Part shown: piece by piece, positions 42,424-50,786 of the stretch
How the letters are laid out: each line of letters starts with the position of its first letter
Numbering within the stretch: the stretch's first letter is position 1
From: Actinoplanes lutulentus
GTDB taxonomy: Bacteria > Actinomycetota > Actinomycetes > Mycobacteriales > Micromonosporaceae
NCBI RefSeq assembly: GCF_003259845.1
Contig: NZ_QLMJ01000019.1
Span: forward strand, 165,865-229,864
Direction: 5' to 3'
DNA length: 64,000 bases
The notes under the pieces: model-generated
Databases searched by the model: none
What the model saw: the letters and a program-made list of their open reading frames with translations, nothing else
What the model was told of the DNA's origin: nothing
Position numbers and translations under genes: made by a program

Positions 42424-42500
42424 CGCCCCTCGGCACCGAGTGACACCGCACCCGCAACGATCGCCCCCACCCCCTGGGGGCAGTAATCGCTCAAGATCCC

Positions 42501-42570
42501 GGCGGGGCGGCCAGCGCGGGCCGGCGAGGCGGCGGGGCGGCCAGCGCGGGCCGGCGAGGCGGCGGGGCGG
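42501..42570 (+). repeat. 30-bp tandem repeat, 2.3 copies
   Basis: The unit starting GGCGGGGCGGCCAGCGCGGG occurs at 42501-42530 and 42531-42560 without mismatch, with the next ten bases again matching. It lies just upstream of the DUF4037 gene. Confidence 0.85.
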
Positions 42571-42611
42571 GGGGCGGGCGGGGCGGGTATTCGGGTGACT
42601 GGCTTTGGGTT

Positions 42612-43709
42612 GTGGGGCAGGCTTCGGGGGTGGAGCCGACGTTTGTGGGCGGGGCGGAGTTGTCGGGGCGGCTGTACGCGGAGGGCGTACGCCCGCTGTT
42701 GTCGCGGCAGATGCCGGCGGTGGTGCACTCAGCCTGTTTGATCGGGGGTGGGTCTGAGGTTCTGGGGTTTGACACGGCGCGGTCCACGGATCACGACTGG
42801 GGGCCGCGACTTCAGCTCTTTCTGACGCCGGCGGATCTGGTGGCGTCGGGTGAGCGGGTTCGGGAGTTGCTGGCGGCGGGGTTGCCTGGGGAGATCGCCG
42901 GTTATCCGACCAATCTGGTGCCGGTCGGGGAACGCGGGACGCGGCACATGGTGGCCGGTGACGGTGGGCCTGTTCAGCATGGGGTTGAGGTCACGTCGCT
43001 GGATGCGTGGCTGGGCGAGCACCTCGGTTTCGATCCGCGGGCCGGGGTGAGTACGCACCACTGGCTGTCCACGCCCACTCAGCGTCTGGCGGAGGTGACC
43101 GGTGGCGCGGTGCATCACGACGGGCTGGGGCAGGTGCATGAGGTCAGGCGGGCGCTGGCGTGGTATCCCGACGACATATCGCGCTATATCGTTGCTTGTC
43201 AGTGGCAGCGCGTCGGGCAGGAGGAGGCGTTCGTCGGGCGCTGCGGTGAGGTCGGCGACGAATTGGGGTCGGCTGTCGTGGCGGCGAGGCTGGTACGCGA
43301 TCTGATGCGGTTGTGTCTGCTGATCCATCGGCGCTATCCGCCGTACAGCAAATGGCTGGGCAGCGCATTCGCCCGGCTGCCGGTCGCGGCTGAGCTCATC
43401 GGGCCGATGGTCGCGGCGCTGGCGGCTACCGACTGGCGGGAGCGCGAGCGGCATCTGGTGATCGTTTATGAGGCGGTGGCCGGGCTGCACGACGATCTGG
43501 GGCTGGATCCGCGGGTGCGGTTCTTCCACGATCGGCCGTTCCGGGTGCTGGGCGCCGAGCGTTACACGCAGGCGCTGATCGCCGCCATCGATGATCCGGC
43601 GATCCGGGCGCTGCCGCTGACCGGCGCCATCGACCAGTACGCCGACAACACCGACCTGCTAACCGACCGGCGCGTGGTGATGCCGCCGCAGTTCGGCCAG
43701 CAGCGCTGA
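42612..43709 (+). CDS. DUF4037 protein (nucleotidyltransferase-like)
   Basis: A 365-residue protein. The N-terminal IGGGSEVLGFDTARSTDHDW followed by GPRLQLF has the GGS and D-x-D pattern of nucleotidyltransferase-like folds and matches the DUF4037 signature. The middle is helical. DUF4037 proteins are thought to be related to aminoglycoside or tRNA-type transferases, but the reaction is not defined. Start codon is GTG 42612 or GTG 42630; no strong Shine-Dalgarno is seen. The stop overlaps the convergent broken PH gene. Confidence 0.75.
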   Translation: MGQASGVEPTFVGGAELSGRLYAEGVRPLLSRQMPAVVHSACLIGGGSEVLGFDTARSTDHDWGPRLQLFLTPADLVASGERVRELLAAGLPGEIAGYPTNLVPVGERGTRHMVAGDGGPVQHGVEVTSLDAWLGEHLGFDPRAGVSTHHWLSTPTQRLAEVTGGAVHHDGLGQVHEVRRALAWYPDDISRYIVACQWQRVGQEEAFVGRCGEVGDELGSAVVAARLVRDLMRLCLLIHRRYPPYSKWLGSAFARLPVAAELIGPMVAALAATDWRERERHLVIVYEAVAGLHDDLGLDPRVRFFHDRPFRVLGAERYTQALIAAIDDPAIRALPLTGAIDQYADNTDLLTDRRVVMPPQFGQQR

Positions 43710-44078
43710 CGGTCCCGGGGTCATCAGGCCGATGTCGACGAGGTACGGCTTCGCCCCGACCGGCTTGATGCTCAGCCTGGTGAGCGGGCCGGCGCCGCGC
43801 CGGTCGACGGATTCGATCGCGGACCACGGCAGGGATCCGGGCGTACGGAAGGTGCCTTTGAACTCGATCCCGGCCTCGGTCACCCGAATCCAGGCGAGCG
43901 ACGGCTAGATCAGGAGGGCGTATCCGGAGCTGACGCTCAGCGCCAGGAGCAACGGCACCAGGAGCGCCGGCCGGCCACCACTGAGCAGCAGCGCCACGTT
44001 CAGCGCGATCAGCAGAGAACCGGCCAGCAGCAACACGTGGGTCAGCCAGAAACGGAACCATCGCACCCGGAACAACAT
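43659..44078 (-). pseudogene. PH-domain membrane protein broken by an in-frame amber codon
   Basis: The first 57 codons (ATG 44078) encode two hydrophobic helices, MLFRVRWFRFWLTHVLLLAG and a second one ending SSGYALLI. A TAG at 43905-43907 then interrupts. In the same frame, PSLAWIRVTEAGIEFKGTF and PGSLPWSAIESVDR follow and continue to a normal stop, giving 139 residues of the bacterial PH-domain (two-helix plus PH) architecture. CAG to TAG would be a single change. A reinitiation GTG at 43883 could still make the 74-residue C-terminal part. The 3' end overlaps the DUF4037 gene by 51 bp. Confidence 0.7.
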
Positions 44079-44308
44079 GGCCGCAGATTAAGCGATCAAG
44101 CGCCGGCCCGGGGTACGCGATCCCAGCCCTTGACCGATCCGTCGAAGGCGACGCCGAGCGTTATAGTCGACTCCAGGCGGTACGCCCGCCGGAGCCTTTG
44201 GTCGGCCGCCCACGTCTGGCTGCCCGTTCGGGCCAAGAGTCGCCGACTCAGCGTGCTGATCCTTGCTGCCGTCGGTGTGCAGGGCGTGGGGCTGCCACGG
44301 AGGCGATC

Positions 44309-45283
44309 ATGAACGACACCCATCCCCGGCGCCGTAACCCACGGCCCGGCCGCGCACGCAAACGAGCCATCCGTGAGCAGGCCGCGCGGACCGGCGTTCC
44401 CTACTCGGTTGCCGCCCGCGCGATCGCTGAGCTCGGGCTGCAGCCCGGTGAGTCGATCGCTTCGCACGGGCGCACCATCTATCCCTGCGACTCGTTCCGG
44501 CAGAGCGTCGTCGAGCAGCGCGAGCGGCGCACGTTCGCCGAGCGGCAGGCCGACACCCGCCGGGCGGCGGTGCTGCCCGCGGGGCGCGCCCAGCATCTGG
44601 TCGACCGGTTCCCGCCGGGGCGCGGCCTGACCGGCAGCGGTGTCTGCCAGCTCTACCACGGTGAGGGCCGCGCCGAGCTGCTCACGATGCTCTATTTGAC
44701 GGTCGCGGTCGAGTCGCCGCCGCTCGTGCCGGACGCCGCCGGCCTGGCGTGGGCCGCCGAGCTGGGCGAGGACACCGCCCTCGACCTGGAGTGCGCCGAG
44801 CTGGACCGAGCCGCTCGCGCGCTACTGGAGAACAACATCGCCGAGCTGGACCGGGCCGCTCGCCCGCCGCTGGAGAACAGCAGCACCGCCCTGTGGCCGC
44901 GGCTCGCGGCGGCTCTGAGCTCGGCGGCCTCCGGCTCAGACCATCACCTCCGCCTGGTCGCGGAGCGCCTGACGACCACCCAGCCCGCGTGGGAGCGTGC
45001 GGACGTCGCGCTGCCGTTCGTCACAACTCCTCCGTACGACGGTGTCCGCCAGATCCTCGACGCTCTGCTGATGGTCGCCGAGGACGGCCACGCGCCCGGC
45101 ACTCGCGTCCGGGTCCTGGCCGGGCCAGAATCGGGCCGACCGGCCACGATCGTCGGCGCGGTCTGGGGTGTGCTGGGGCCGCCGATCGCGTACCGCATCC
45201 AGCTCGACGGCTCGGCCGGGACCCTCGGCATGGCCGCCGGCGAGCTGATCGTCCTGGCCGGGCAGGAGTCCCTGCCCGGCTGA
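44309..45283 (+). CDS. Hypothetical protein with basic N-terminus and 15-residue repeats
   Basis: I do not recognise this 324-residue protein. It starts with a basic segment, RARKRAIREQAARTGVPYSV, that resembles a small helix-turn-helix. Two 15-residue copies of ELDRAARxxLENxxxx lie at about 164-193. The C-terminal part, VRVLAGPESGRPATIVGAV, has a small beta-barrel look like KOW-type domains. GGAGG lies just before ATG 44309. An RNA- or DNA-binding role is possible but unproven. It is convergent with clpC. Confidence 0.6.
   Translation: MNDTHPRRRNPRPGRARKRAIREQAARTGVPYSVAARAIAELGLQPGESIASHGRTIYPCDSFRQSVVEQRERRTFAERQADTRRAAVLPAGRAQHLVDRFPPGRGLTGSGVCQLYHGEGRAELLTMLYLTVAVESPPLVPDAAGLAWAAELGEDTALDLECAELDRAARALLENNIAELDRAARPPLENSSTALWPRLAAALSSAASGSDHHLRLVAERLTTTQPAWERADVALPFVTTPPYDGVRQILDALLMVAEDGHAPGTRVRVLAGPESGRPATIVGAVWGVLGPPIAYRIQLDGSAGTLGMAAGELIVLAGQESLPG
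44798..44887 (+). repeat. 45-bp tandem duplication inside the unknown gene
   Basis: Units 44798-44842 and 44843-44887 share most bases, with in-frame drift. They encode the two ELDRAAR-type peptides. The duplication appears recent. Confidence 0.75.
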
Positions 45284-45300
45284 GAACAAAGGCGGAACGG

Positions 45301-47601
45301 TCAGAGGCTGACCGGCACGCTGTCGGTGGCGGCGCGGAAGGTCAGGTGGTCGTCCTCGCGGTCGACCACCACCGTCTGCCCCGGGCGCAGCTCGTTGAAA
45401 AGGATCTGCTCCGACAGCGTGTCCTCCAGGTCCCGCTGGATGGTCCGCCGCAGCGGGCGAGCACCGAAAACCGGGTCGAAGCCTTTCGCCGCCAGGTACT
45501 TTTTCGCCTCGTCGGTCAGGACCAGACCCATGTCCTTGTTCTTCAGCTGGCCCACGATGCGGGCGATGAAGATGTCCACGATCCGCAGGATCTCGTCCTC
45601 GGTCAGCTGGTGGAAGACGATGGTGTCGTCGATGCGGTTCAGGAACTCGGGGCGGAAGTTCTGCTTCAGCTCGTCGTTGACCTTCAGCTTCATCCGCTCG
45701 TAGGAGCTCGCTGACGCCTCGGACGCCTGGAAACCGATCGACACCGCTTTCGTCGCGTCACGCGTACCGAGGTTGGTCGTCAGGATGATGACCGTGTTCT
45801 TGAAGTCGACGATCCGGCCCTGCCCGTCGGTCAGGCGGCCCTCCTCCAAGATCTGCAGCAGCGTGTTGAAGACGTCCGGATGCGCTTTCTCGATCTCGTC
45901 GAAGAGGACCACCGAGAACGGCTTGCGACGAACCTTTTCGGTCAGCTGGCCGCCCTCGTCGTAACCCACGTAGCCCGGTGGCGCGCCGACCAGCCGGGAC
46001 ACCGTCGACCGGTCGTGGAACTCGGACATGTCCAGCTGGATCAACGCGTCCTCGGACCCGAAGAGGAACTCGGCCAGCGCTTTGGACAACTCGGTCTTAC
46101 CGACACCGGACGGGCCCGCGAAAATGAACGACCCGGACGGCCGCTTCGGATCTTTCAACCCCGCTCGGGTACGCCGAATCGCCTTCGCCACCGACTGCAC
46201 AGCATCGTCCTGACCGATGACCCGCTGATGCAACTCGTCCTCCATCCGCAGCAGACGGGTGGTCTCCTCCTCGGTCAGCTTGTGCACCGGGATGCCGGTC
46301 CAGTTGCCCAGGACCTCGGCGATCTGCTCCTCGCCGACATCGCTGCCGACCTCGGCACTCGTCATCCGCTGGATGCGCATCCGTGCGCCGGCCTCGTCGA
46401 TCAGGTCGATCGCCTTGTCCGGCAGGAACCTCGCCGAGATGTAGCGATCCGCCAGCGTCGCGGCCGCCACGAGGGCCGCGTCGTTGATGGTGATCCCGTG
46501 GTGCTCCTCGTAACGCGTACGCAAGCCTTTGAGAATTTCGATGGTCATCACGACGGTGGGTTCCTCGACCCGGACCGGCTGGAACCGGCGTTCCAGAGCG
46601 CCGTCCTTCTCGATGCTCTTGCGGTACTCATCCCCCGTCGTGGCGCCGATCGCCTGCACCTCGCCGCGGGCCAGCACCGGCTTGAGGATCGACGACGCGT
46701 CGATCGCACCCTCGGCCGCCCCTGCGCCGACCAGGGTGTGGATCTCGTCGATGAACAGGATGATGTCGCCGCGGGTGCGGATCTCCTTGAGCACCTTTTT
46801 CAGGCGCTCCTCGAAGTCACCGCGATAGCGCGAGCCGGCCACCAGGGCGCCGAGGTCCAAGGTGTACAGCTGCTTGTCTTTCAGCGTCTCGGGCACGTCG
46901 CCCTTGACGATCGCCTGGGACAGGCCCTCGACCACGGCGGTCTTGCCGACACCGGGCTCGCCGATCAGGACCGGATTGTTCTTCAACCGGCGGGACATCA
47001 CCTGCATGACCCGCTCGATCTCTTTCTCCCGGCCGATGACCGGGTCGAGCCGGCCCTCCCGGGCGGCCTGCGTCAGGTTGCGGCCGAACTGGTCCAGCAC
47101 CGGTGAGGCCGACGGGACCGGCGCCGTCGCCGTGCCGGTCACGGTGCCGGTGGGATCTTTCTCCGGGTAACCGCTGAGCAGCTGGATCACCCGCTGCCGG
47201 ATCTTGTTGAGGTCGGAGTCCAGGCGGAGCAGCACCTGCGCGGCGACACCCTCGCCCTCACGGATGAGGCCGAGCAGGATGTGTTCCGTACCGATGTAGT
47301 TGTGGCCGAGCTGGAGCGCCTCGCGCAGAGACATCTCCAGGATCTTCTTGGCCCGCGGGGTGAACGGGATGTGCCCGCTCGGCACCTGCTGGCCCTGCCC
47401 GATGATCTCCTCGACCTGCGTCCGCACCCGGTCGAGGGAAAGGCCGAGACTTTCCAGAGCGCGGGCGGCGACGCCCTCGCCCTCGCGGACCAGCCCGAGC
47501 AGCAGGTGCTCGGTGCCGATGTAGTTGTGGTTGAGCAACCGCGCTTCTTCTTGCGCCAGCACGACGACTCGCCGCGCCCGATCGGTGAACCGCTCGAACA
47601 T
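45301..47601 (-). CDS. clpC: ClpC-type AAA+ unfoldase lacking the middle (UVR) domain
   Basis: The 766-residue protein has two Clp N-domain repeats (1-145), AAA-1 with Walker A GEPGVGKT (214-221) and Walker B FIDEIH, AAA-2 with Walker A GPSGVGKT (496-503) and Walker B LFDEIEKAH. The ClpP-docking IGF tripeptide is at 622-624. Between RMRIQRMTS and EEQIAEVLGNWTGIP only about 12 residues occur where ordinary actinobacterial ClpC has a coiled UVR/M-domain of about 55 residues. ClpC is usually about 840 residues long. The protein thus should unfold substrates for ClpP but lacks the domain that keeps ClpC inactive and binds adaptors. ATG 47601 has GAGGG upstream. Confidence 0.88.
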   Translation of the reverse strand: MFERFTDRARRVVVLAQEEARLLNHNYIGTEHLLLGLVREGEGVAARALESLGLSLDRVRTQVEEIIGQGQQVPSGHIPFTPRAKKILEMSLREALQLGHNYIGTEHILLGLIREGEGVAAQVLLRLDSDLNKIRQRVIQLLSGYPEKDPTGTVTGTATAPVPSASPVLDQFGRNLTQAAREGRLDPVIGREKEIERVMQVMSRRLKNNPVLIGEPGVGKTAVVEGLSQAIVKGDVPETLKDKQLYTLDLGALVAGSRYRGDFEERLKKVLKEIRTRGDIILFIDEIHTLVGAGAAEGAIDASSILKPVLARGEVQAIGATTGDEYRKSIEKDGALERRFQPVRVEEPTVVMTIEILKGLRTRYEEHHGITINDAALVAAATLADRYISARFLPDKAIDLIDEAGARMRIQRMTSAEVGSDVGEEQIAEVLGNWTGIPVHKLTEEETTRLLRMEDELHQRVIGQDDAVQSVAKAIRRTRAGLKDPKRPSGSFIFAGPSGVGKTELSKALAEFLFGSEDALIQLDMSEFHDRSTVSRLVGAPPGYVGYDEGGQLTEKVRRKPFSVVLFDEIEKAHPDVFNTLLQILEEGRLTDGQGRIVDFKNTVIILTTNLGTRDATKAVSIGFQASEASASSYERMKLKVNDELKQNFRPEFLNRIDDTIVFHQLTEDEILRIVDIFIARIVGQLKNKDMGLVLTDEAKKYLAAKGFDPVFGARPLRRTIQRDLEDTLSEQILFNELRPGQTVVVDREDDHLTFRAATDSVPVSL

Positions 47602-47827
47602 GCCATCACGTCCCTCATCAGCGCAGTGATTCAAGGAACGCGCTGAGTCGGAGACTCTTGGCCGATGACGGGCTCGGGCGGGCGCTCCACCCACGACTGA
47701 GCTTACTACCCGGTGAAACAGCTCAATCTCATCCTTCGTGGGTCATGTCAACGGCCTGCACCCGGGGAGGCGTAGTCTGTGGTCAAGCTGCCGGCACGGT
47801 GCGGCCAACAGGCCGGAGGGCACCGTC

Positions 47828-47875
47828 ATGACTGGCTTCGCAGATGATTCATCCGGCCGTGGCCGTTTTGCCTAG
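47828..47875 (+). CDS. Possible 15-residue leader ORF before the first GAF-ANTAR gene
   Basis: ATG 47828 is 7 bases after a good GGAGGG and encodes MTGFADDSSGRGRFA before TAG. It overlaps the start of the GAF-ANTAR gene (47844) in another frame. It could be a translational leader or show that the true N-terminus is frameshifted. The GAF-ANTAR ATG itself lacks a Shine-Dalgarno. Confidence 0.35.
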   Translation: MTGFADDSSGRGRFA

Positions 47876-48581
47876 TGCCGGCCATCGCACGCGGGTGGCG
47901 CAGATGGTGGCAAGTCACGGTCCTGATGTCGCTCAGCTGTGCGAGGCCTGCGTGGCCGGGCTGCCGGGTGTGGGCGGCGCCGGGCTTGCCCTGATGAGCT
48001 CGCTTCCGGCGCAGCAGGTCAGGTTCACCAGTGACCTGGTGAGCGCCCGGGTCGAGGAGCTGCAGTTGACGCTCGGCGAAGGCCCGTGCAAGGACGCCTA
48101 TTCATCGCGGCGCCCGGTGCTGGTCTCCGACCTTGACGACGCCTTCTGGACCCGGCAGTGGCCGATGTTCGCCCCGGCCGCGGTGAGCGCCGGCGCCCGC
48201 GCCGTGTTCGCGCTGCCGCTGCTGGTCGGCGCGATCTGCCTCGGCGTGATCGACCTGTACCGGCGGAGCCCGGGCGCGCTGGTCGGTGACGATCTCACCG
48301 AGGCGCTGGCGTTCGCCGACGCGGCCACCGAGCTGTTGCTCGCCGAGTCGCTGCCCGGCGGACGGCTGCCCGGGACCGAGCTGGCGGCAGCCAACCGGAC
48401 CGTGGTCCATCAGGCCACCGGCATGATCAGCGCCCAGTTGGACGTACCGATAGCGGAGGCGTTCCTGCGTCTGCGTGCCCACGCCTTCGTCGGCGGGCTG
48501 CCCCTCGACGAAGTGGCAGCCGACGTGGTGGCACGGCGGCTGAGGTTCACCGTTACCGGACGCAATGATGCATCACAGTGA
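47844..48581 (+). CDS. GAF-ANTAR regulator
   Basis: A 245-residue protein with a GAF domain (about 25-160, GAGLALMSSLPAQQVRF and FALPLLVGAICLGVIDLY) and a C-terminal ANTAR domain, VVHQATGMISAQLDVPIAEA. ANTAR domains bind paired RNA hairpins and prevent transcription termination. Its start is unclear (47844 or an ATG at 47904). It is 28 bp upstream of the second GAF-ANTAR gene. Confidence 0.8.
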   Translation: MIHPAVAVLPSAGHRTRVAQMVASHGPDVAQLCEACVAGLPGVGGAGLALMSSLPAQQVRFTSDLVSARVEELQLTLGEGPCKDAYSSRRPVLVSDLDDAFWTRQWPMFAPAAVSAGARAVFALPLLVGAICLGVIDLYRRSPGALVGDDLTEALAFADAATELLLAESLPGGRLPGTELAAANRTVVHQATGMISAQLDVPIAEAFLRLRAHAFVGGLPLDEVAADVVARRLRFTVTGRNDASQ

Positions 48582-48609
48582 ACACGACGACCGGGAGCAG
48601 GAGGCGGCC

Positions 48610-49716
48610 GTGAGCACGTCACGCGAATACGATTTCGCGCAGGCCTTCGTCGAGCTGTCCGACACCCTGGTGGCGGACTTCGACGTGGTCGATTTCCTGC
48701 ACGTGCTGGCCGGACGCTGCGTGGAGCTGCTCGCCGTCCAGGCCGCCGGCATCATGATCGGCGACCAGCGCGGTGCGCTGCGGGTGATGGCCTCCTCCTC
48801 GGAGAAGGCCCGTCTGCTGGAGCTTTTCGAGGTGGAGACGTCGTCCGGGCCGTGCGTCGACTGCTACCGGCGCGGGACGCCGGTGGCGGATATCGATCTG
48901 GACGAGCCCGACAGCCGCTGGCGGGAGTTCGCCGGGCGGGCCCGGGCCGACGGTTTCCGCGCGGTTCATGCCGTCCCGGTCCGTTTGCGGGGCGAAACCA
49001 TCGGGGTTCTCAACCTCTTCTCGACAGCACGTGGCCCGCTCGACGACACGGTGACGCACGCCGCCAAGGCTCTCGCCAACGTCACGGCACTCGGGCTGCT
49101 GCAACATCGCGCTGTCGAATACCGGCAGATCCTTGCTGAACAGGTGCAGCACGCGATGAACAGCAGGGTCACCATCGAGCAGGCGAAAGGCGTCCTCGCC
49201 GAACGCCTCGACATGGACATGGAAGCGGCCTTCACCGAGCTGCGACGCTACGCGGCCCGCACCGGTGACCGCCTCGGTGACATCGCCACCGCCGTCACCA
49301 CGGCCGATTACGGCCCGCTGGAGAACCGGACGAGGATCCTGGTGGTCCGCCGGTTCGACATCACCTCCCTGGCCGGGCTGCGCCACAAGGTGGACGCCGT
49401 CGTCGCCGGGCACGGTCTCGCCGGGGAGAAGCGGGCCGGATTCGTGCTGGCCGTGCACGAGGCGGCCGCCAACGCGGTCGAGCACGGCGGCGGCGCCGGG
49501 CAGCTGTTGCTCTGGCTGCGCGCCGGCACCTTCTACGCCGAGATCAGCGACCAGGGCGCCGGACTGCCGGCCGATTATCGGGTGGCCCTGCCAACACCGG
49601 TCGACAGCCTCGAACAGGGTCGCGGCCTCTGGCTCATCAACACCCTTTATCCGGACATGGAGCTCAACACCGGGCCAACCGGCACCCGGCTGATGGTGCG
49701 GCACCCCGGCGCTTAA
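48610..49716 (+). CDS. GAF-ANTAR-HATPase fusion regulator
   Basis: A 368-residue protein with a GAF domain (about 10-160), an ANTAR domain (MNSRVTIEQAKGVLAERLDM) and a GHKL ATPase of the anti-sigma kinase type. The kinase has the N-box VHEAAANAVEHGGG and glycine boxes DQGAGLP and GRGLWLI. Signal sensing, RNA binding and a serine kinase/anti-sigma module would thus be in one chain. GTG 48610 follows AGGAGG by 5 bases. It pairs with the preceding GAF-ANTAR gene. Confidence 0.85.
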   Translation: MSTSREYDFAQAFVELSDTLVADFDVVDFLHVLAGRCVELLAVQAAGIMIGDQRGALRVMASSSEKARLLELFEVETSSGPCVDCYRRGTPVADIDLDEPDSRWREFAGRARADGFRAVHAVPVRLRGETIGVLNLFSTARGPLDDTVTHAAKALANVTALGLLQHRAVEYRQILAEQVQHAMNSRVTIEQAKGVLAERLDMDMEAAFTELRRYAARTGDRLGDIATAVTTADYGPLENRTRILVVRRFDITSLAGLRHKVDAVVAGHGLAGEKRAGFVLAVHEAAANAVEHGGGAGQLLLWLRAGTFYAEISDQGAGLPADYRVALPTPVDSLEQGRGLWLINTLYPDMELNTGPTGTRLMVRHPGA

Positions 49717-49811
49717 CGAATCCGGCAAACCGGAAGGTCGGGACCCAAGGGGGCTCCGGCCTCCCTACCTGCCCGGATTCCGTCGTAGACTCCGCGCCCA
49801 TGGAGGAACGT

Positions 49812-50786
49812 GTGCTGCTCGGCGAGATCACCTGCCCGTCCGGTGAGCTCGTGCTGATGGATGGCGGCTATCTCGATCTGTGGTCCGGCGACCGGTCCCC
49901 GGACGACACCGCCGAGCCAGGCACCGTGGCGGCCGCCGACTTCGAGATCGCTGGTCTGCACGCCGCGGCGGCGGCCCGCTCGTTCGCCCGGCAGTCGGGG
50001 CTGTACCTCTACGACATCCCGCAGCACGGCGTCGCGAAGATCCACGCGTCGTTCGCCGAGCACTGCCGGGAGCGAAACTTCCAGGCTCAGCTGCGACTGT
50101 TCCCGCGCCGGGTGCCGCACCGCGACCGGTTCCGGCGGGCGATCAAGGGCGGCGACCCGGACTTCCTGATCACCGGGGTTCCGGTGGTGCCGGTCGGCAA
50201 GGTGCCGTCCGACCGCCCGCTTCCGGTGATCGCGATCCGCGGCGCGAACAGCTGGCGCGAGATCCAGGTCCTGTTCGGCGGCGGCGCCCCGGTGAAGACC
50301 CGGCAACTGGGCAGCATCTTCGTGGACCATGCGCGGTTCGTGTTCGCCGACGTGGACGCGCTCGGGCAGTGGGTGCACGAGGAGACCCTGGACGGGCTGG
50401 CCGACCTGGTGTTCTGGGGGCGCGACGAGGAGCAGGTGGCGGCGGAGTTCCACGCGAAGCGCACCGGCACGCCGGGTGACGACAACTTCGGCTGGCTGAA
50501 CCTGCCGGACGAGAAGGCGTACCAGCAGGCGGTCCGGTTGCAGCACCGGCAACACGCCGAGCCGGAGGTGAAGTTCGCGTTCGATTTCCGGCCGCACTCG
50601 CATCACTGGCAGGTGATGGCCGGCGTCCGCGCGTCCGCCCACGACGCCGCCGCGGTCACCGTCGGCAACGCCGAGGTCATGATGGCGATGACGTCGGTGG
50701 GTGACGGCGTCTTCCCCGTACAGCTGGATCTTGATGCCGCCGGCAAGCCGGCGGCGATCCGGATCGCTGTGGGTAACGGGGATTAG
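49812..50786 (+). CDS. Hypothetical protein
   Basis: I do not recognise this 324-residue protein. There is no signal peptide or membrane helix. A mixed alpha/beta pattern and the FDFRPHSHHWQVMAGVRASA segment are visible but no catalytic motif is clear. I prefer GTG 49812 because GGAGG lies 5 bases upstream; ATG 49800 is in frame and lacks one. Its last bases overlap the convergent ECF transporter gene by 4 bp. Confidence 0.6.
   Translation: MLLGEITCPSGELVLMDGGYLDLWSGDRSPDDTAEPGTVAAADFEIAGLHAAAAARSFARQSGLYLYDIPQHGVAKIHASFAEHCRERNFQAQLRLFPRRVPHRDRFRRAIKGGDPDFLITGVPVVPVGKVPSDRPLPVIAIRGANSWREIQVLFGGGAPVKTRQLGSIFVDHARFVFADVDALGQWVHEETLDGLADLVFWGRDEEQVAAEFHAKRTGTPGDDNFGWLNLPDEKAYQQAVRLQHRQHAEPEVKFAFDFRPHSHHWQVMAGVRASAHDAAAVTVGNAEVMMAMTSVGDGVFPVQLDLDAAGKPAAIRIAVGNGD

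Larger units (their letters stand above)
41944..42611. repeat. Non-coding locus 3: composite repeat locus between divergent genes
   Basis: This 668-bp gap is full of repeats and has no gene. It holds one 39-bp unit (42053-42091) plus a partial second unit from about 42116, a GAGCGAGCCGAGCCG tandem tract (42158-42313), a GTAGCTCAG arm (42307-42330), a perfect 22-bp-arm palindrome (42371-42423), a half GATCTTGAG element near 42484-42498, and a 30-bp tandem repeat (42501-42570). It is the richest of the three composite loci. Confidence 0.85.
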
